Of a stretch of 64,000 nucleotides of DNA, positions 20,699 through 33,626 are shown one piece after another. A program made the translations under genes and the position numbers. The DNA comes from Curvibacter lanceolatus ATCC 14669 (lineage in GTDB: Bacteria; Pseudomonadota; Gammaproteobacteria; Burkholderiales; Burkholderiaceae_C): NCBI RefSeq assembly GCF_000381265.1, contig NZ_KB906272.1, positions 1 to 64,000 of the forward strand, in the 5' to 3' direction. Numbering within the stretch: position 1 is the first letter of the stretch; every line of letters begins with the position of its first letter. The notes below the pieces were generated by a model. That model was not told the DNA's origin and ran no database searches. It saw nothing but the letters and a program-made list of their open reading frames with translations.

Positions 20699-22072
20699 TC
20701 AGAACGGCATGCCGGGCATGCCTTTCATGCCCTTCATGCCGCCCATGCGCTTCATCATCTTCATGAGGCCGCCGCCCTTCATCTTCTTCATCATGGTCTG
20801 CATCTGCTCGAACTCGTTGAGCAGGCGGTTCACTTCCTGCACCTGAACGCCGGCCCCGTTGGCGATGCGGCGCTTGCGCGTGGCCTTGATCAGCTCGGGC
20901 TTGCGGCGCTCCAGGGCGGTCATGCTGCAGATGATGCCTTCCTTGCGGCGGATGTCGCGCTCGGCCTTGTCCATGTCCATCTGGCCGGCCTTGGCGGTGA
21001 GCTGGGCCGGCAGCTTGTCCATCAGGCTGGACAGGCCCCCCATCTGCTTCATCTGCTGGATCTGGGACAGGAAATCATTCAGGTCGAAGCCGTCGCCACT
21101 CTTGACCTTGGCGGCCAGCTTCTGGGCGGCCTCCAGGTCGACCCCGGCGGTGACCTGCTCGACCAGGGCCACGATGTCGCCCATGCCCAGGATGCGGCCG
21201 GCGTGGCGCTCGGCATCGAACACCTCCAGGCCATCGATTTTCTCGGACACGCCGGCAAACTTGATCGGCGCCCCGGTGACCTGACGCACCGACAGGGCCG
21301 CACCACCACGTGAATCACCATCGAGCTTGGTCAGCACGATGCCGGTGAGCGGCAGGGCCTCCTTGAAGGCCTTGGCGGTGTTGACCGCGTCCTGGCCCTG
21401 CATGGCGTCGACCACAAACAGGGTTTCGACCGGTTTGAGGGCGGCGTGCAGCTCCTGGATCTCGCGCATCAGCACCTCGTCGATGGCGAGGCGGCCGGCC
21501 GTGTCGACCAGCAGCACGTCAAAGTAGTGCTTCTTGGCGTAGTCGAGGGCCGCGTAGGCGATGTCCAGGGGCTTTTGATCCGGGCTGCTGGGAAACCACT
21601 CGGCACCGGCCTGGGCCGTGACGGTCTTGAGCTGCTCGATGGCCGCCGGGCGGTAGACGTCGCCCGACACGGTCAGCACCTTCTTCTTGCGCTTTTCAAT
21701 CAGGTGCTTGGCCAGCTTGGCGGTGGTGGTGGTCTTGCCCGCCCCCTGAAGGCCCGCCATCAGAATGACCGCCGGAGGCTGGGTGGCCAGGTTGATGTCG
21801 GCGATGCCTTCGCCCATGGTGGCGGCCAGCTCGCGGTTGACGATGCCCACCAGGGCCTGGCCGGGCTTGAGCGAGCCCAGCACGTCCTGGCCCAGGGCCT
21901 TTTCCTTGACACGGGCAATGAAGTCGCGCACCACCGGCAGGGCCACGTCGGCCTCGAGCAGCGCCATGCGGACCTCGCGCAGCATGTCGGCCACGTTGGA
22001 CTCGGTGATGCGCGCCTGGCCGCTCATCTGCTTGACGAGGCGCGAAAGTTTGTCGGTAAGGGCGGAGGCCAT
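20699..22072 (-). CDS. ffh: Signal recognition particle GTPase Ffh
   Basis: Ffh binds 4.5S RNA and signal sequences and delivers ribosomes to FtsY at the membrane. The 457-residue protein shows the N-domain start MASALTDKLSRL, the GTPase motifs GLQGAGKTTTTAKLA, DTAGRLAID and TKLDGDSRGGAA, and the Met-rich M domain ending in short MKG repeats (KGMKGMPGMPF). The start at 22072 is the family start; the longer open frame upstream covers the shared leader with the CcsA-type gene. It diverges from that gene with 109 bases between. Confidence 0.97.
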   Translation of the reverse strand: MASALTDKLSRLVKQMSGQARITESNVADMLREVRMALLEADVALPVVRDFIARVKEKALGQDVLGSLKPGQALVGIVNRELAATMGEGIADINLATQPPAVILMAGLQGAGKTTTTAKLAKHLIEKRKKKVLTVSGDVYRPAAIEQLKTVTAQAGAEWFPSSPDQKPLDIAYAALDYAKKHYFDVLLVDTAGRLAIDEVLMREIQELHAALKPVETLFVVDAMQGQDAVNTAKAFKEALPLTGIVLTKLDGDSRGGAALSVRQVTGAPIKFAGVSEKIDGLEVFDAERHAGRILGMGDIVALVEQVTAGVDLEAAQKLAAKVKSGDGFDLNDFLSQIQQMKQMGGLSSLMDKLPAQLTAKAGQMDMDKAERDIRRKEGIICSMTALERRKPELIKATRKRRIANGAGVQVQEVNRLLNEFEQMQTMMKKMKGGGLMKMMKRMGGMKGMKGMPGMPF

Positions 22073-22181
22073 GTTTGATGTTCCGAGAGGGTTGAGCGGG
22101 CTGGGCCTGCCGGGCTGGTGCCAGGCAAAGACGGCGGGCAGCGCGCCGGGCACCCATGTGCAAGACGCTAAACTGTGATCC

Positions 22182-22982
22182 ATGATTTTATCCAGTGAGT
22201 CCACCGGTATGGTGCTGCTGGGCCTGGCAGCCGCCGCGGCCTATGCCGTGCCCGCAGCCGCCGCCTCGCGCATCGCGCCGCGCGGCGTGCGTTTCGCCCT
22301 GCTGCTGGCCTGGTTGCTGCACGCCGGCGTGTTGATGCTGGGGCTGGCCGGCGAGCCGCCCCGATTCGGCTTTGCGCCGGCCCTGTCCGTCACGGCCTGG
22401 CTGGTGCTGACGGTGTATGCCATCGAAAGCCGGCTGTTTCCGCAACTCCAGGCGCGCTGGGCGCTGGCCGGGCTCGGGGCCTTCACCGTGCTGCTGTCGC
22501 TGGTGTTTCCGGGGCAGACCCTGCACGTCAGCGCCTCGCCCTGGCTGCCCCTGCACTGGGCCCTGGGCATTGCGTCCTACGGCATGTTCTCGGCCGCAGT
22601 GGTGCACGCCTGGCTCATGACCCGGGCCGAACACCGCATCCGGCAGGCGGCCGACCCCCACAGCGGCGTGCCGCTGCTGACCCTGGAACGCCTCACCTTC
22701 CGCTTCGTGGCCGCCGGCTTTGTGCTGCTGACCGCCACCCTGCTGGCAGGCTGGCTGTTCGGCGAGGTGCTGTATGGCCAGGCCTGGCGCTGGAACCACA
22801 AGACCGTGTTCTCGGTGCTGTCTTGGCTGACCTTTGCCGTGCTGCTGCTGGGTCGCTCACGCTTCGGCTGGCGGGGTCGTCGGGCCCTGCGCATCCTGTA
22901 CATCGGCTCAGGCCTGTTGCTGCTGGCCTATGTGGGCTCGCGCTTCGTGATGGAAGTGCTGCTGAGCCGGGGTGGGGCATGA
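22182..22982 (+). CDS. CcsA/CcmC-type inner membrane protein (YpjD/CorE-like)
   Basis: A 266-residue protein with about eight transmembrane helices and the cytochrome-c-assembly family signatures LHWALGIASYGMFSAAVVHAWL and GQAWRWNHKTVFSVLSWLTF, with conserved His and Trp in both. Proteins at this position (downstream of ffh) are called YpjD or CorE-like; the haem-handling motif WGxFWxWD of true CcsA is not complete, so a role in cytochrome c biogenesis should not be assumed. It overlaps the next gene by ATGA. Confidence 0.85.
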   Translation: MILSSESTGMVLLGLAAAAAYAVPAAAASRIAPRGVRFALLLAWLLHAGVLMLGLAGEPPRFGFAPALSVTAWLVLTVYAIESRLFPQLQARWALAGLGAFTVLLSLVFPGQTLHVSASPWLPLHWALGIASYGMFSAAVVHAWLMTRAEHRIRQAADPHSGVPLLTLERLTFRFVAAGFVLLTATLLAGWLFGEVLYGQAWRWNHKTVFSVLSWLTFAVLLLGRSRFGWRGRRALRILYIGSGLLLLAYVGSRFVMEVLLSRGGA

Positions 22983-23251
22983 GCAAATACCTGCTGATCA
23001 TCGCCATCGCGCTGGGCGTTTACTGGCTCTGGCGCCAGGGCCGCATGGCCGAATCCCGCGAGGCCAGGCCCGCGCCGCCCGAAAGCCCGGCAGCCGCACG
23101 CAAAAGCACCGTCAAGCCACTGCAGGACATGGTGGCCTGCGCCCACTGCGGCCTGCACCTGCCCCGCAGCGAAGCCCTGGCCGACGGCCCCGGCGGCAGC
23201 GCACCGTTCTACTGCAGCGCGGCCCACCGCCAGAGCGGCCGCCAGGCATGA
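22979..23251 (+). CDS. PP0621-family small protein with one N-terminal membrane helix
   Basis: A 90-residue protein: a membrane helix at residues 3-18 (YLLIIAIALGVYWLWRQ), a linker, and a C-terminal domain with VACAHCGLHLPRSEAL and FYCSAAHR, which looks like a small zinc site (CxxC, H, C, H). This matches the PP0621 family commonly found just before pilS. It overlaps both neighbours by four bases, so it is translationally coupled between the CcsA-type gene and pilS. Function unknown. Confidence 0.8.
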   Translation: MSKYLLIIAIALGVYWLWRQGRMAESREARPAPPESPAAARKSTVKPLQDMVACAHCGLHLPRSEALADGPGGSAPFYCSAAHRQSGRQA

Positions 23252-24978
23252 GCACGGACGACGCGCCGCCGTCCTGGTTCAGCGCACTCGACCCCGAATC
23301 GTCCGAACTGCTGGCACCGCCAGAAACCCCCTCCCGGCTGTGGCACGGGTTTCTGACCGCCCGGCTGATGCTCGCCCTGGCGCTGCTGATGCTGCAAGGC
23401 CTGAGCCACCTGCTGACCCAGCCGATCAACGCCTGGGTGATGGGCCTGGGCGGGGTGTATTTCGGTCTGACGCTGCTGACCCGCTGGCGGGCCACGAAAC
23501 AACCACCCAGCCCCGAAATGGGAGCGCAGTGGTTGCCCACCATCGGCCTGGACCTGCTGGTGTTCTCGGCCCTGCAATGGCTGCAGTCCGGCAGCCTGAA
23601 TTACGCCCCCCTGGTGGTGATGCCGGTGCTGATGGCCGCCACCCTGGGCTCGCGCCTGCTGACGCTGTCGAGCGCGGCGGCCGGCACCCTGCTGCTGTTG
23701 GTGCAGACCTGGAGCCTTCACTTGCTGACCGGCAACGATCCGGCGGGCCCGCTCATGCAGGCCGGCATCACGGGTTGCGGTTACTTTGTGGTGGGCCTGT
23801 TGGTGCACCAGTTGGCGCAGCGCCTGGCGCGCGAAGAGCGCATTTCCAACAGCAGCCGGCTGGCCGCCCAGGTCCAGGCCCAGGTCAACACCCTGGTGAT
23901 CGACCACCTGCGCGACGGGGTGCTGGTGATCGACGCCCGCGAGGTGGTATGCGCCCTCAATCCGGCAGCACGCGCCCTGCTGGGGCCGGCCGCGGCCCAA
24001 AGCGCTCCTGGCTTCTGGCTCGGTGCGCACCCGCAGTGGCAACCGCTGCTGGACCTGGCCCGTGCCACGTTTGGCCAAGCCCAGGCCCAGGTGCAGGACA
24101 CCGAACTGCGGCTGGACGCCCAAAGCCAGGCCCAGGTGCATGTGCGCACCCGGCTGACGCGCAGTGGCCAACAAGAGGCCGGCAAGCTGTGTGTCATGTT
24201 CGTGCACGACCTGCGCGAGCTGGAGGCCCGGCTGCGCACCGAGAAACTGGCGGCCATGGGCCGGGTCTCGGCCGCCATGGCGCACGAGATCCGCAACCCT
24301 CTGGCTGCCATCACGCAGGCCAACGCCTTGCTGGAGGAAGACATTCAGGACCCCGCCCAGCGACGGCTGGTGCAGATGGTGCAACACAACGCACAGCGCC
24401 TGGCCCGCATCGTCGAAGAGGTGCTGGACATCGCGCGGGTTGAGCATCAGTTGGGGGTTGACCCGGGCACGGCCATGCCCCTGGACGCCAGTGTGGCCGC
24501 CTGCTGCCGCGAATGGTGTCAGCGCGATCCGGCCCGCCGCCGTGTGCAACTGGACCTGCAGGCCGGCCAGGTGCAGGTCAGTTTCGACCCCGAGCACCTG
24601 CGCCGGGTGTTGGACAACCTGCTGGACAACGCCCTGCGCTACCAGGGGCCACACCCCGACTCGCTGCAGGTGTCGACCCGCCGCCTGGCAGCTCAGGCGC
24701 CCAGCCTGGTGGTGTGGAGTGACGGGGCACCGATGGAGCCCAGCGTGGAGCGTCACCTGTTTGAGCCTTTTTTCTCATCCGAGAGCCGGTCTTCCGGACT
24801 GGGTCTGTACATCTGCCGCCAGCTGTGCGAGCGCCATGGCAGCCGCATCGCCTACCGACGTGAGCCAGCGGCCACGAGACGCGGCACCTTGGATGGCAAT
24901 GCCTTCGTGCTTGATTTCACGACCGCCCCATCGGGCGGTGGACAGCCCCAGCTTGCGTTTGACACAATGCCCAGCTGA
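23248..24978 (+). CDS. pilS: Sensor histidine kinase PilS
   Basis: PilS senses pilin in the inner membrane and phosphorylates PilR to control pilA transcription. The 576-residue protein has about six N-terminal membrane helices (roughly 35-190), a PAS-like domain (about 215-320), the phospho-acceptor motif MAHEIRNPLAAIT, the N box LDNLLDNALRY and a C-terminal ATPase domain ending with SSGLGLYICRQLCERHG. The G1 box is shortened (VVWSDGAPMEPSV), which is unusual but still keeps an Asp-Gly. It overlaps the PP0621-type gene by ATGA and is followed by pilR after two bases. Confidence 0.92.
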   Translation: MSTDDAPPSWFSALDPESSELLAPPETPSRLWHGFLTARLMLALALLMLQGLSHLLTQPINAWVMGLGGVYFGLTLLTRWRATKQPPSPEMGAQWLPTIGLDLLVFSALQWLQSGSLNYAPLVVMPVLMAATLGSRLLTLSSAAAGTLLLLVQTWSLHLLTGNDPAGPLMQAGITGCGYFVVGLLVHQLAQRLAREERISNSSRLAAQVQAQVNTLVIDHLRDGVLVIDAREVVCALNPAARALLGPAAAQSAPGFWLGAHPQWQPLLDLARATFGQAQAQVQDTELRLDAQSQAQVHVRTRLTRSGQQEAGKLCVMFVHDLRELEARLRTEKLAAMGRVSAAMAHEIRNPLAAITQANALLEEDIQDPAQRRLVQMVQHNAQRLARIVEEVLDIARVEHQLGVDPGTAMPLDASVAACCREWCQRDPARRRVQLDLQAGQVQVSFDPEHLRRVLDNLLDNALRYQGPHPDSLQVSTRRLAAQAPSLVVWSDGAPMEPSVERHLFEPFFSSESRSSGLGLYICRQLCERHGSRIAYRREPAATRRGTLDGNAFVLDFTTAPSGGGQPQLAFDTMPS

Positions 24979-24980
24979 CC

Positions 24981-26535
<1,555 letters not shown>

Positions 26536-26549
<14 letters not shown>

Positions 26550-27141
26550 CCCGACACCGCCGCTGTGGCAGGGTGGCTGGTACACGCTGGCCCGGGCTCT
26601 GGCCTCGCCCAACTTCGGCCCTCGCCCCGAGCACGCCTGCATCGACCTGATCGTGCTGCACTCGATCAGCCTGCCGCCGGGCCAGTACGGGGGCAACGAG
26701 GTGCAGCAGCTCTTCACCAACCAGCTCGATTGGGACGCCCACCCTTACTTCGGGCAGATCCGCGGGCTGGAGGTGTCAGCCCACTTCTACATCCGGCGCG
26801 ATGGCGAGCTTTGGCAGTTCGTGGATTGCAATGACCGGGCTTGGCACGCAGGCCGCTCTCATTACCGAGGGCGTGACAACTGCAATGACGATTCGATCGG
26901 CATAGAACTCGAAGGTCTCGAAGGAAGCACTTTCACGGTGGCACAATACGCGACCCTGAACGGGCTGTGTCAGGCACTGCGGTGTCATTACCCCATCGCC
27001 CATGTGGCGGGTCATGAGCACATTGCGCCGGGTCGCAAGAACGATCCCGGCGCCGGCTTTGACTGGCCTGGCTTGATCGTCCAGCTGGGCTGGCCCTCAG
27101 GATTTTTCCCTATGGCCGTGGCGCATTCGCCGCAGTCCTGA
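26536..27141 (+). CDS. ampD: 1,6-anhydro-N-acetylmuramyl-L-alanine amidase AmpD
   Basis: Cytoplasmic zinc amidase that splits anhydro-muropeptides during cell-wall recycling and so keeps AmpR-type beta-lactamase induction low. The 201-residue protein has the amidase-2 fold with zinc ligands His in IVLHSISLPPGQYGG, His in GHEHIAPGRKNDPG and the Asp that follows. SAHFYIRRDGELWQFV and NDDSIGIELEG are family strands. Length matches AmpD (about 190). It overlaps pilR by 14 bases, a layout often seen in betaproteobacteria. Confidence 0.95.
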
Positions 27142-27490
27142 TTTTTTTGCGGCTTCTGTGGCTGCTCAGACCTCGCAAGCAGCCGCAGACACCATGCGGC
27201 TCTGCGGCCTGAAACGCCCGGCAAAGCCAGAAAACAAGCGGCTCGCCGCCCTGGAGTGCAGTCCTGGTGCGGCTTTTGAAGCCCCCCTTCTTGCAGTCAT
27301 CACAAAGTGAAATAAAGCCCCTTCGCCGTCGCTCATCTTTGGGCTTGATACACTACAGGTAGTGTCTTGAATTCACTCAAGGCCCCAGATATAGTGTGTA
27401 ACGATCGGTTCGATCGAACCACCCCATCACCCGCACGCTCCCACCCGAGCCGTGCCGTCTCCCCTGAAAACAGTTCAAGAAGAGGAATCC
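27142..27490 (+). other. Intergenic region before nrdA
   Basis: No gene is seen in these 349 bases. The first 200 bases show no clear feature; a short T run at 27142-27148 follows the ampD stop but has no good stem before it. The last 140 bases hold the nrd promoter and two NrdR-like boxes. Confidence 0.6.
27350..27397 (+). promoter_or_regulatory. nrdAB promoter with two NrdR boxes
   Basis: Box 1, ACACTACAGGTAGTGT (27350-27365), is a near-perfect palindrome. Box 2 (27382-27397) ends GATATAGTGT. They start 32 bases apart, about three helical turns, the spacing expected for NrdR. A promoter TTGAAT (27367-27372) and TATAGT (27390-27395) with a 17-base spacer lies so that box 2 covers the -10. 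NrdR with bound ATP or dATP would therefore block transcription. The nrdR gene itself is not in this window. Confidence 0.8.
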
Positions 27491-30409
<2,919 letters not shown>

Positions 30410-30419
30410 GGCTTTTGAT

Positions 30420-30449
30420 GAAGCCCCTGCTTCGAGAGTCAGGGGCTTC
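30420..30449 (+). terminator. Hairpin after nrdA
   Basis: A perfect 10-bp stem GAAGCCCCTG/CAGGGGCTTC with a 10-base loop, starting eight bases after the nrdA stop region, with only a short T pair behind it. It may reduce but not fully stop read-through into nrdB. Confidence 0.65.
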
Positions 30450-30628
30450 TTCGACGCCACGGATGCCCCACATGACCCGACCTGTTTCGACAAGAGACAG
30501 CAGCGTCATGCAAGGGCCGCAACGTCGATGCGACAGAACAACAAACCTCTCACAAACAAGGCAGCCACGCCCATCGGGTACTTTCCAATTTGCATGGCTG
30601 CTTTCATAATCCGGACATTGGAAAACTT

Positions 30629-31792
30629 ATGTTGACCTGGGACGAAGAAGTCAAGCCCTCATCGCAAAATTCACTCGCCGGCGAACTGCAAAACAGCCGC
30701 ACGGCCGAGGCCGCGTCTCTCACTGAATTCGGCACTGCATCCACCTCGGCCACAGAGGTCGCCGCAGGCGCCAAGCGCCGCGTCAACGCAGCCGACAAGC
30801 GCATCATCAACGGCCAGACCGACGTCAACCAGCTGGTGCCCTTCAAGTACAAATGGGCCTGGGAAAAATACCTCGCCACCTGCGCCAACCACTGGATGCC
30901 GCAAGAGGTCAACATGACCCGCGACATCGCGCTCTGGAAAGACCCCAACGGTCTGACCGAAGATGAGCGTCGCATCATCAAGCGCAACCTCGGCTTCTTC
31001 GTGACCGCCGACTCGCTGGCCGCCAACAACATCGTGCTGGGCACCTACCGCCACATCACGGCCCCCGAGTGCCGCCAGTTCCTGCTGCGCCAGGCCTTCG
31101 AGGAAGCCATCCACACCCATGCCTATCAGTACATCGTGGAGTCGCTGGGTCTGGACGAAAGCGAGATCTTCAACGCCTACAACGAGGTGAAGTCGATCCG
31201 CGACAAGGACGAATTCCTGATCCCGTTCATTGACGCGATCATGAACCCCGAATTCAAGACCGGCACCGTCGAGACCGACCAGACCCTGCTGAAGTCGCTG
31301 ATCGTGTTCGCCTGCCTCATGGAAGGCCTGTTCTTCTACGTGGGCTTCACCCAGATCCTGGCCCTGGGCCGGCAAAACAAGATGACGGGTGCGGCCGAGC
31401 AGTACCAGTACATCCTGCGCGACGAGTCCATGCACTGCAACTTCGGCATCGACCTGATCAACCAGCTCAAGCTTGAGAACCCCCACCTCTGGACCGCCGA
31501 CTTCAAGAACGAGATCAAGGCCTTGTTCATGAAGGCCGTCGAACTCGAATACGCCTACGCCGAAGACACCATGCCGCGCGGCGTGCTGGGTCTGAACGCC
31601 TCGATGTTCAAGGGCTACCTGCGCTACATCGCCAATCGCCGTGCCACCCAGATCGGGCTCGAGGCCCTCTTCCCGAATGAAGAGAACCCCTTCCCCTGGA
31701 TGAGCGAAATGATCGACCTGAAGAAAGAGCGCAATTTCTTCGAAACCCGCGTGATCGAGTATCAATCGGGTGGTGCTCTCTCCTGGGACTGA
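30629..31792 (+). CDS. nrdB: Ribonucleoside-diphosphate reductase class Ia, small subunit
   Basis: Houses the di-iron tyrosyl radical that starts NrdA catalysis. The 387-residue protein contains the ligand helices [37 protein letters not shown] and the second pair near [14 protein letters not shown] and [10 protein letters not shown]; the radical Tyr is expected in HTHAYQYI. The C-terminus ends GGALSWD, the peptide that docks on NrdA. An N-terminal extension of about 55 residues precedes the core. The ATG at 30629 follows GGAAAAC. The 219-base gap after nrdA holds a hairpin and no gene. Confidence 0.97.
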   Translation: MLTWDEEVKPSSQNSLAGELQNSRTAEAASLTEFGTASTSATEVAAGAKRRVNAADKRIINGQTDVNQLVPFKYKWAWEKYLATCANHWMPQEVNMTRDIALWKDPNGLTEDERRIIKRNLGFFVTADSLAANNIVLGTYRHITAPECRQFLLRQAFEEAIHTHAYQYIVESLGLDESEIFNAYNEVKSIRDKDEFLIPFIDAIMNPEFKTGTVETDQTLLKSLIVFACLMEGLFFYVGFTQILALGRQNKMTGAAEQYQYILRDESMHCNFGIDLINQLKLENPHLWTADFKNEIKALFMKAVELEYAYAEDTMPRGVLGLNASMFKGYLRYIANRRATQIGLEALFPNEENPFPWMSEMIDLKKERNFFETRVIEYQSGGALSWD

Positions 31793-31969
31793 TCACCGCA
31801 ACGCCATGGCCACCCCATTCATGCCCACCGACCACGCAGCGGCCTTTGAGCCGGCCGTGGCGTTGCGCGCCCCCATTCAGACCTGTGGGCAATTGCCCAG
31901 AGCCCTGGATCGCTTGACGCCGACATGCGAGCGCCAAGTGTTCATTGCAATCCGACCAAGGAGAAAATG

Positions 31970-32602
31970 ATGGCAACTGCGAAGAAACCGGCCGCCAAGA
32001 AGGCCGCTGCACCTGCAAAGAAGGCGGCTGCGCCCGCCAAGAAGGCCGCCGCCCCAGCCAAGAAGGCTGCAGCACCTGCCAAGGCAGCCGCACCCGCCAA
32101 GAAGGCTGCTGCTCCTGCCAAGGCCGCTGCGCCTGCCAAGAAGGCCGCTGCACCCGCCAAGAAGGCTGCTGCGCCTGCCAAGGCCGCCGCACCCGCCAAG
32201 AAGGCTGCTGCGCCTGCCAAGAAGGCTGCTGCGCCTGCCAAGAAGGCCGCTGCACCCGCCAAGAAGGCTGCTGCGCCTGCCAAGAAGGCCGCTGCACCTG
32301 CCAAGAAGGCTGCTGCTCCTGCCAAGAAGGCTGCTGCTCCTGCCAAGAAGGCCGCTGCACCCGCCAAGAAGGCTGCTGCTCCTGCCAAGAAGGCTGCTGC
32401 TCCGAAGAAGACTGCGGCCACTGTGGCCAAGAAGGCTCCGGCTGGCAAGAAGCCTGCTGCGAAGCCTGCCGCCAAAAAGGCCGCTGCGAAGAAGGCGCCC
32501 GCCAAGCCTGCCGCTGCCCCTGTGGCTCCTGCGACTCCGGCCGCTCAGACCACACTCAACCCTCAGGCTGCCTGGCCTTTCCCGACCGGCAACAAGCCCT
32601 GA
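31970..32602 (+). CDS. Histone H1-like nucleoid protein with lysine/alanine repeats
   Basis: A 210-residue, highly basic protein. After MATAKKPAAK come about 20 tandem copies of KKAAAPA, three of which have lost one Lys. A less regular Lys/Ala/Pro region follows, and the C-terminal tail LNPQAAWPFPTGNKP is characteristic of beta-proteobacterial H1-like histones. Such proteins resemble AlgP and Chlamydia HctB and compact DNA. AAGGAG lies six bases before the ATG at 31970; an ATG three bases earlier is possible. The 21-base DNA repeat is likely to vary in copy number between strains. A strong terminator follows. Confidence 0.9.
   Translation: MATAKKPAAKKAAAPAKKAAAPAKKAAAPAKKAAAPAKAAAPAKKAAAPAKAAAPAKKAAAPAKKAAAPAKAAAPAKKAAAPAKKAAAPAKKAAAPAKKAAAPAKKAAAPAKKAAAPAKKAAAPAKKAAAPAKKAAAPAKKAAAPKKTAATVAKKAPAGKKPAAKPAAKKAAAKKAPAKPAAAPVAPATPAAQTTLNPQAAWPFPTGNKP
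31995..32405 (+). repeat. In-frame 21-bp (18-bp) tandem repeat inside the histone gene
   Basis: About 20 copies of a unit encoding KKAAAPA, most 21 bases long and three of 18 bases (one Lys codon lost). Adjacent units differ at synonymous positions only, so homology is high and length change by recombination is probable without frameshift. Confidence 0.85.
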
Positions 32603-32624
32603 GCGACACGTTCTCCGACGTGCC

Positions 32625-32656
32625 AGCCCGACGCCTCACGGCCTCGGGCTTTTTTG
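32625..32656 (+). terminator. Rho-independent terminator after the histone gene
   Basis: Stem AGCCCGA/TCGGGCT (32625-32631 with 32644-32650) extends past one mismatch to GCC/GGC around a TCAC loop, and is followed by six T residues. Confidence 0.85.
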
Positions 32657-32702
32657 TGGGCGAAACCGGCACAAGCGGGCACAGGCCGGCCGCCCTGCCC
32701 GA

Positions 32703-33599
32703 TCAGGGCTGGAAGTCGAGCTGGTAGTTCTGCGGCCCACGCTGGGCGATCTTGAGCGCACCGACGCGGCTGCCCAGGGCGGCACAACGCACCAGATCCC
32801 AACCCTGCTCCAGACCGAACAGGAGCGCGCCACGCCAGGCGTCGCCGCAGCCCGTCGGGTCCACCACCGCCTGGGCCTGCACCGGCGGCACGTGGGTGCG
32901 CTGGCCCGCCACCCAGACTTCACTGCCTTCAGCGCCCAGCGTGATCACCAGCCCGCCCTGCACACGCTGCGAAATCTCGGCCGGCGTCCAGCCGGTGCGG
33001 TCACACAGCATCTTGCCTTCGTAGTCGTTGACGGTGACCCAGGTGGCCTGGTCCACAAAGCGCGCCAGATCGGCACCATCGAACATCGGCAGACCCTGCC
33101 CCGGGTCGAACACAAAGGGGATCCCGGCGGCCTTGAACTGCGCGGCATGCTCGAGCATGGCGTCGCGCCCGTCCGGCGAGATGATGCCCAGGCGCACATC
33201 AGGACGCGCCTCGATGCGGGTCTGGTGCGCCTGCATCATGGCGCCCGGGTGAAAGGCCGTGATCTGGTTGTTGTCACGGTCGGTCATGATCATGGCCTGG
33301 GCCGTGTAGGTGTCCGAGACCTGGCGCACATACTCGCCGCTGATGCCCAGCGTGCGCAGCCGCTCCAGGTAGTCGGCGCCATCGTTGCCGACGGTGGCCA
33401 TGGGCAGGGGCGTGCCCCCCAGCAACTTGAGCGCGTACGCGATGTTGCCGGCGCAGCCACCGAAGTCGCGCCGCAAGGCCGGCACCAGAAAAGACACGTT
33501 GAGGATGTGGAGCTGATCCGGAAGGATCTGATCCGCAAAACGCCCCTCGAACGTCATGATGGTGTCGAAGGCCAGGGAGCCACAGATGATTGCTGCCAT
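32703..33599 (-). CDS. PfkB-family carbohydrate / nucleoside kinase
   Basis: A 298-residue ribokinase-fold kinase. It shows the N-terminal ICGSLAFDTI, the GGCAGNIAYALKLLGG substrate motif, and the C-terminal PfkB signature DPTGCGDAWRGALLF with the catalytic Asp. The family includes adenosine, ribose and fructose kinases. Features such as the GGCAGN motif and the short length are like the adenosine kinase group seen in Burkholderiales, but the substrate cannot be fixed from sequence. It follows the DUF3426 gene by 27 bases on the same strand and could share its transcript. Confidence 0.85.
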   Translation of the reverse strand: MAAIICGSLAFDTIMTFEGRFADQILPDQLHILNVSFLVPALRRDFGGCAGNIAYALKLLGGTPLPMATVGNDGADYLERLRTLGISGEYVRQVSDTYTAQAMIMTDRDNNQITAFHPGAMMQAHQTRIEARPDVRLGIISPDGRDAMLEHAAQFKAAGIPFVFDPGQGLPMFDGADLARFVDQATWVTVNDYEGKMLCDRTGWTPAEISQRVQGGLVITLGAEGSEVWVAGQRTHVPPVQAQAVVDPTGCGDAWRGALLFGLEQGWDLVRCAALGSRVGALKIAQRGPQNYQLDFQP

Positions 33600-33626
33600 G
33601 TTGTTGAAATCTTTTCTTGAAAGTCG

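Noticed and set aside
27142-27170. T run after ampD as a terminator
   Set aside because: Only a short GCCGCA/TGCGGC pairing brackets the T run, which then falls in the loop; that is not an intrinsic terminator shape.
30415-30609. Small frame between nrdA and nrdB
   Set aside because: No ribosome site, unusual composition and overlap with the hairpin after nrdA; treated as non-coding leader.
31942-32505. Minus-strand frame rich in Ala, Gly and Phe opposite the histone
   Set aside because: It is the complement of the KKAAAPA repeat DNA (AAFLAG pattern) with no ribosome site; the sense gene has a clear one and a family tail.
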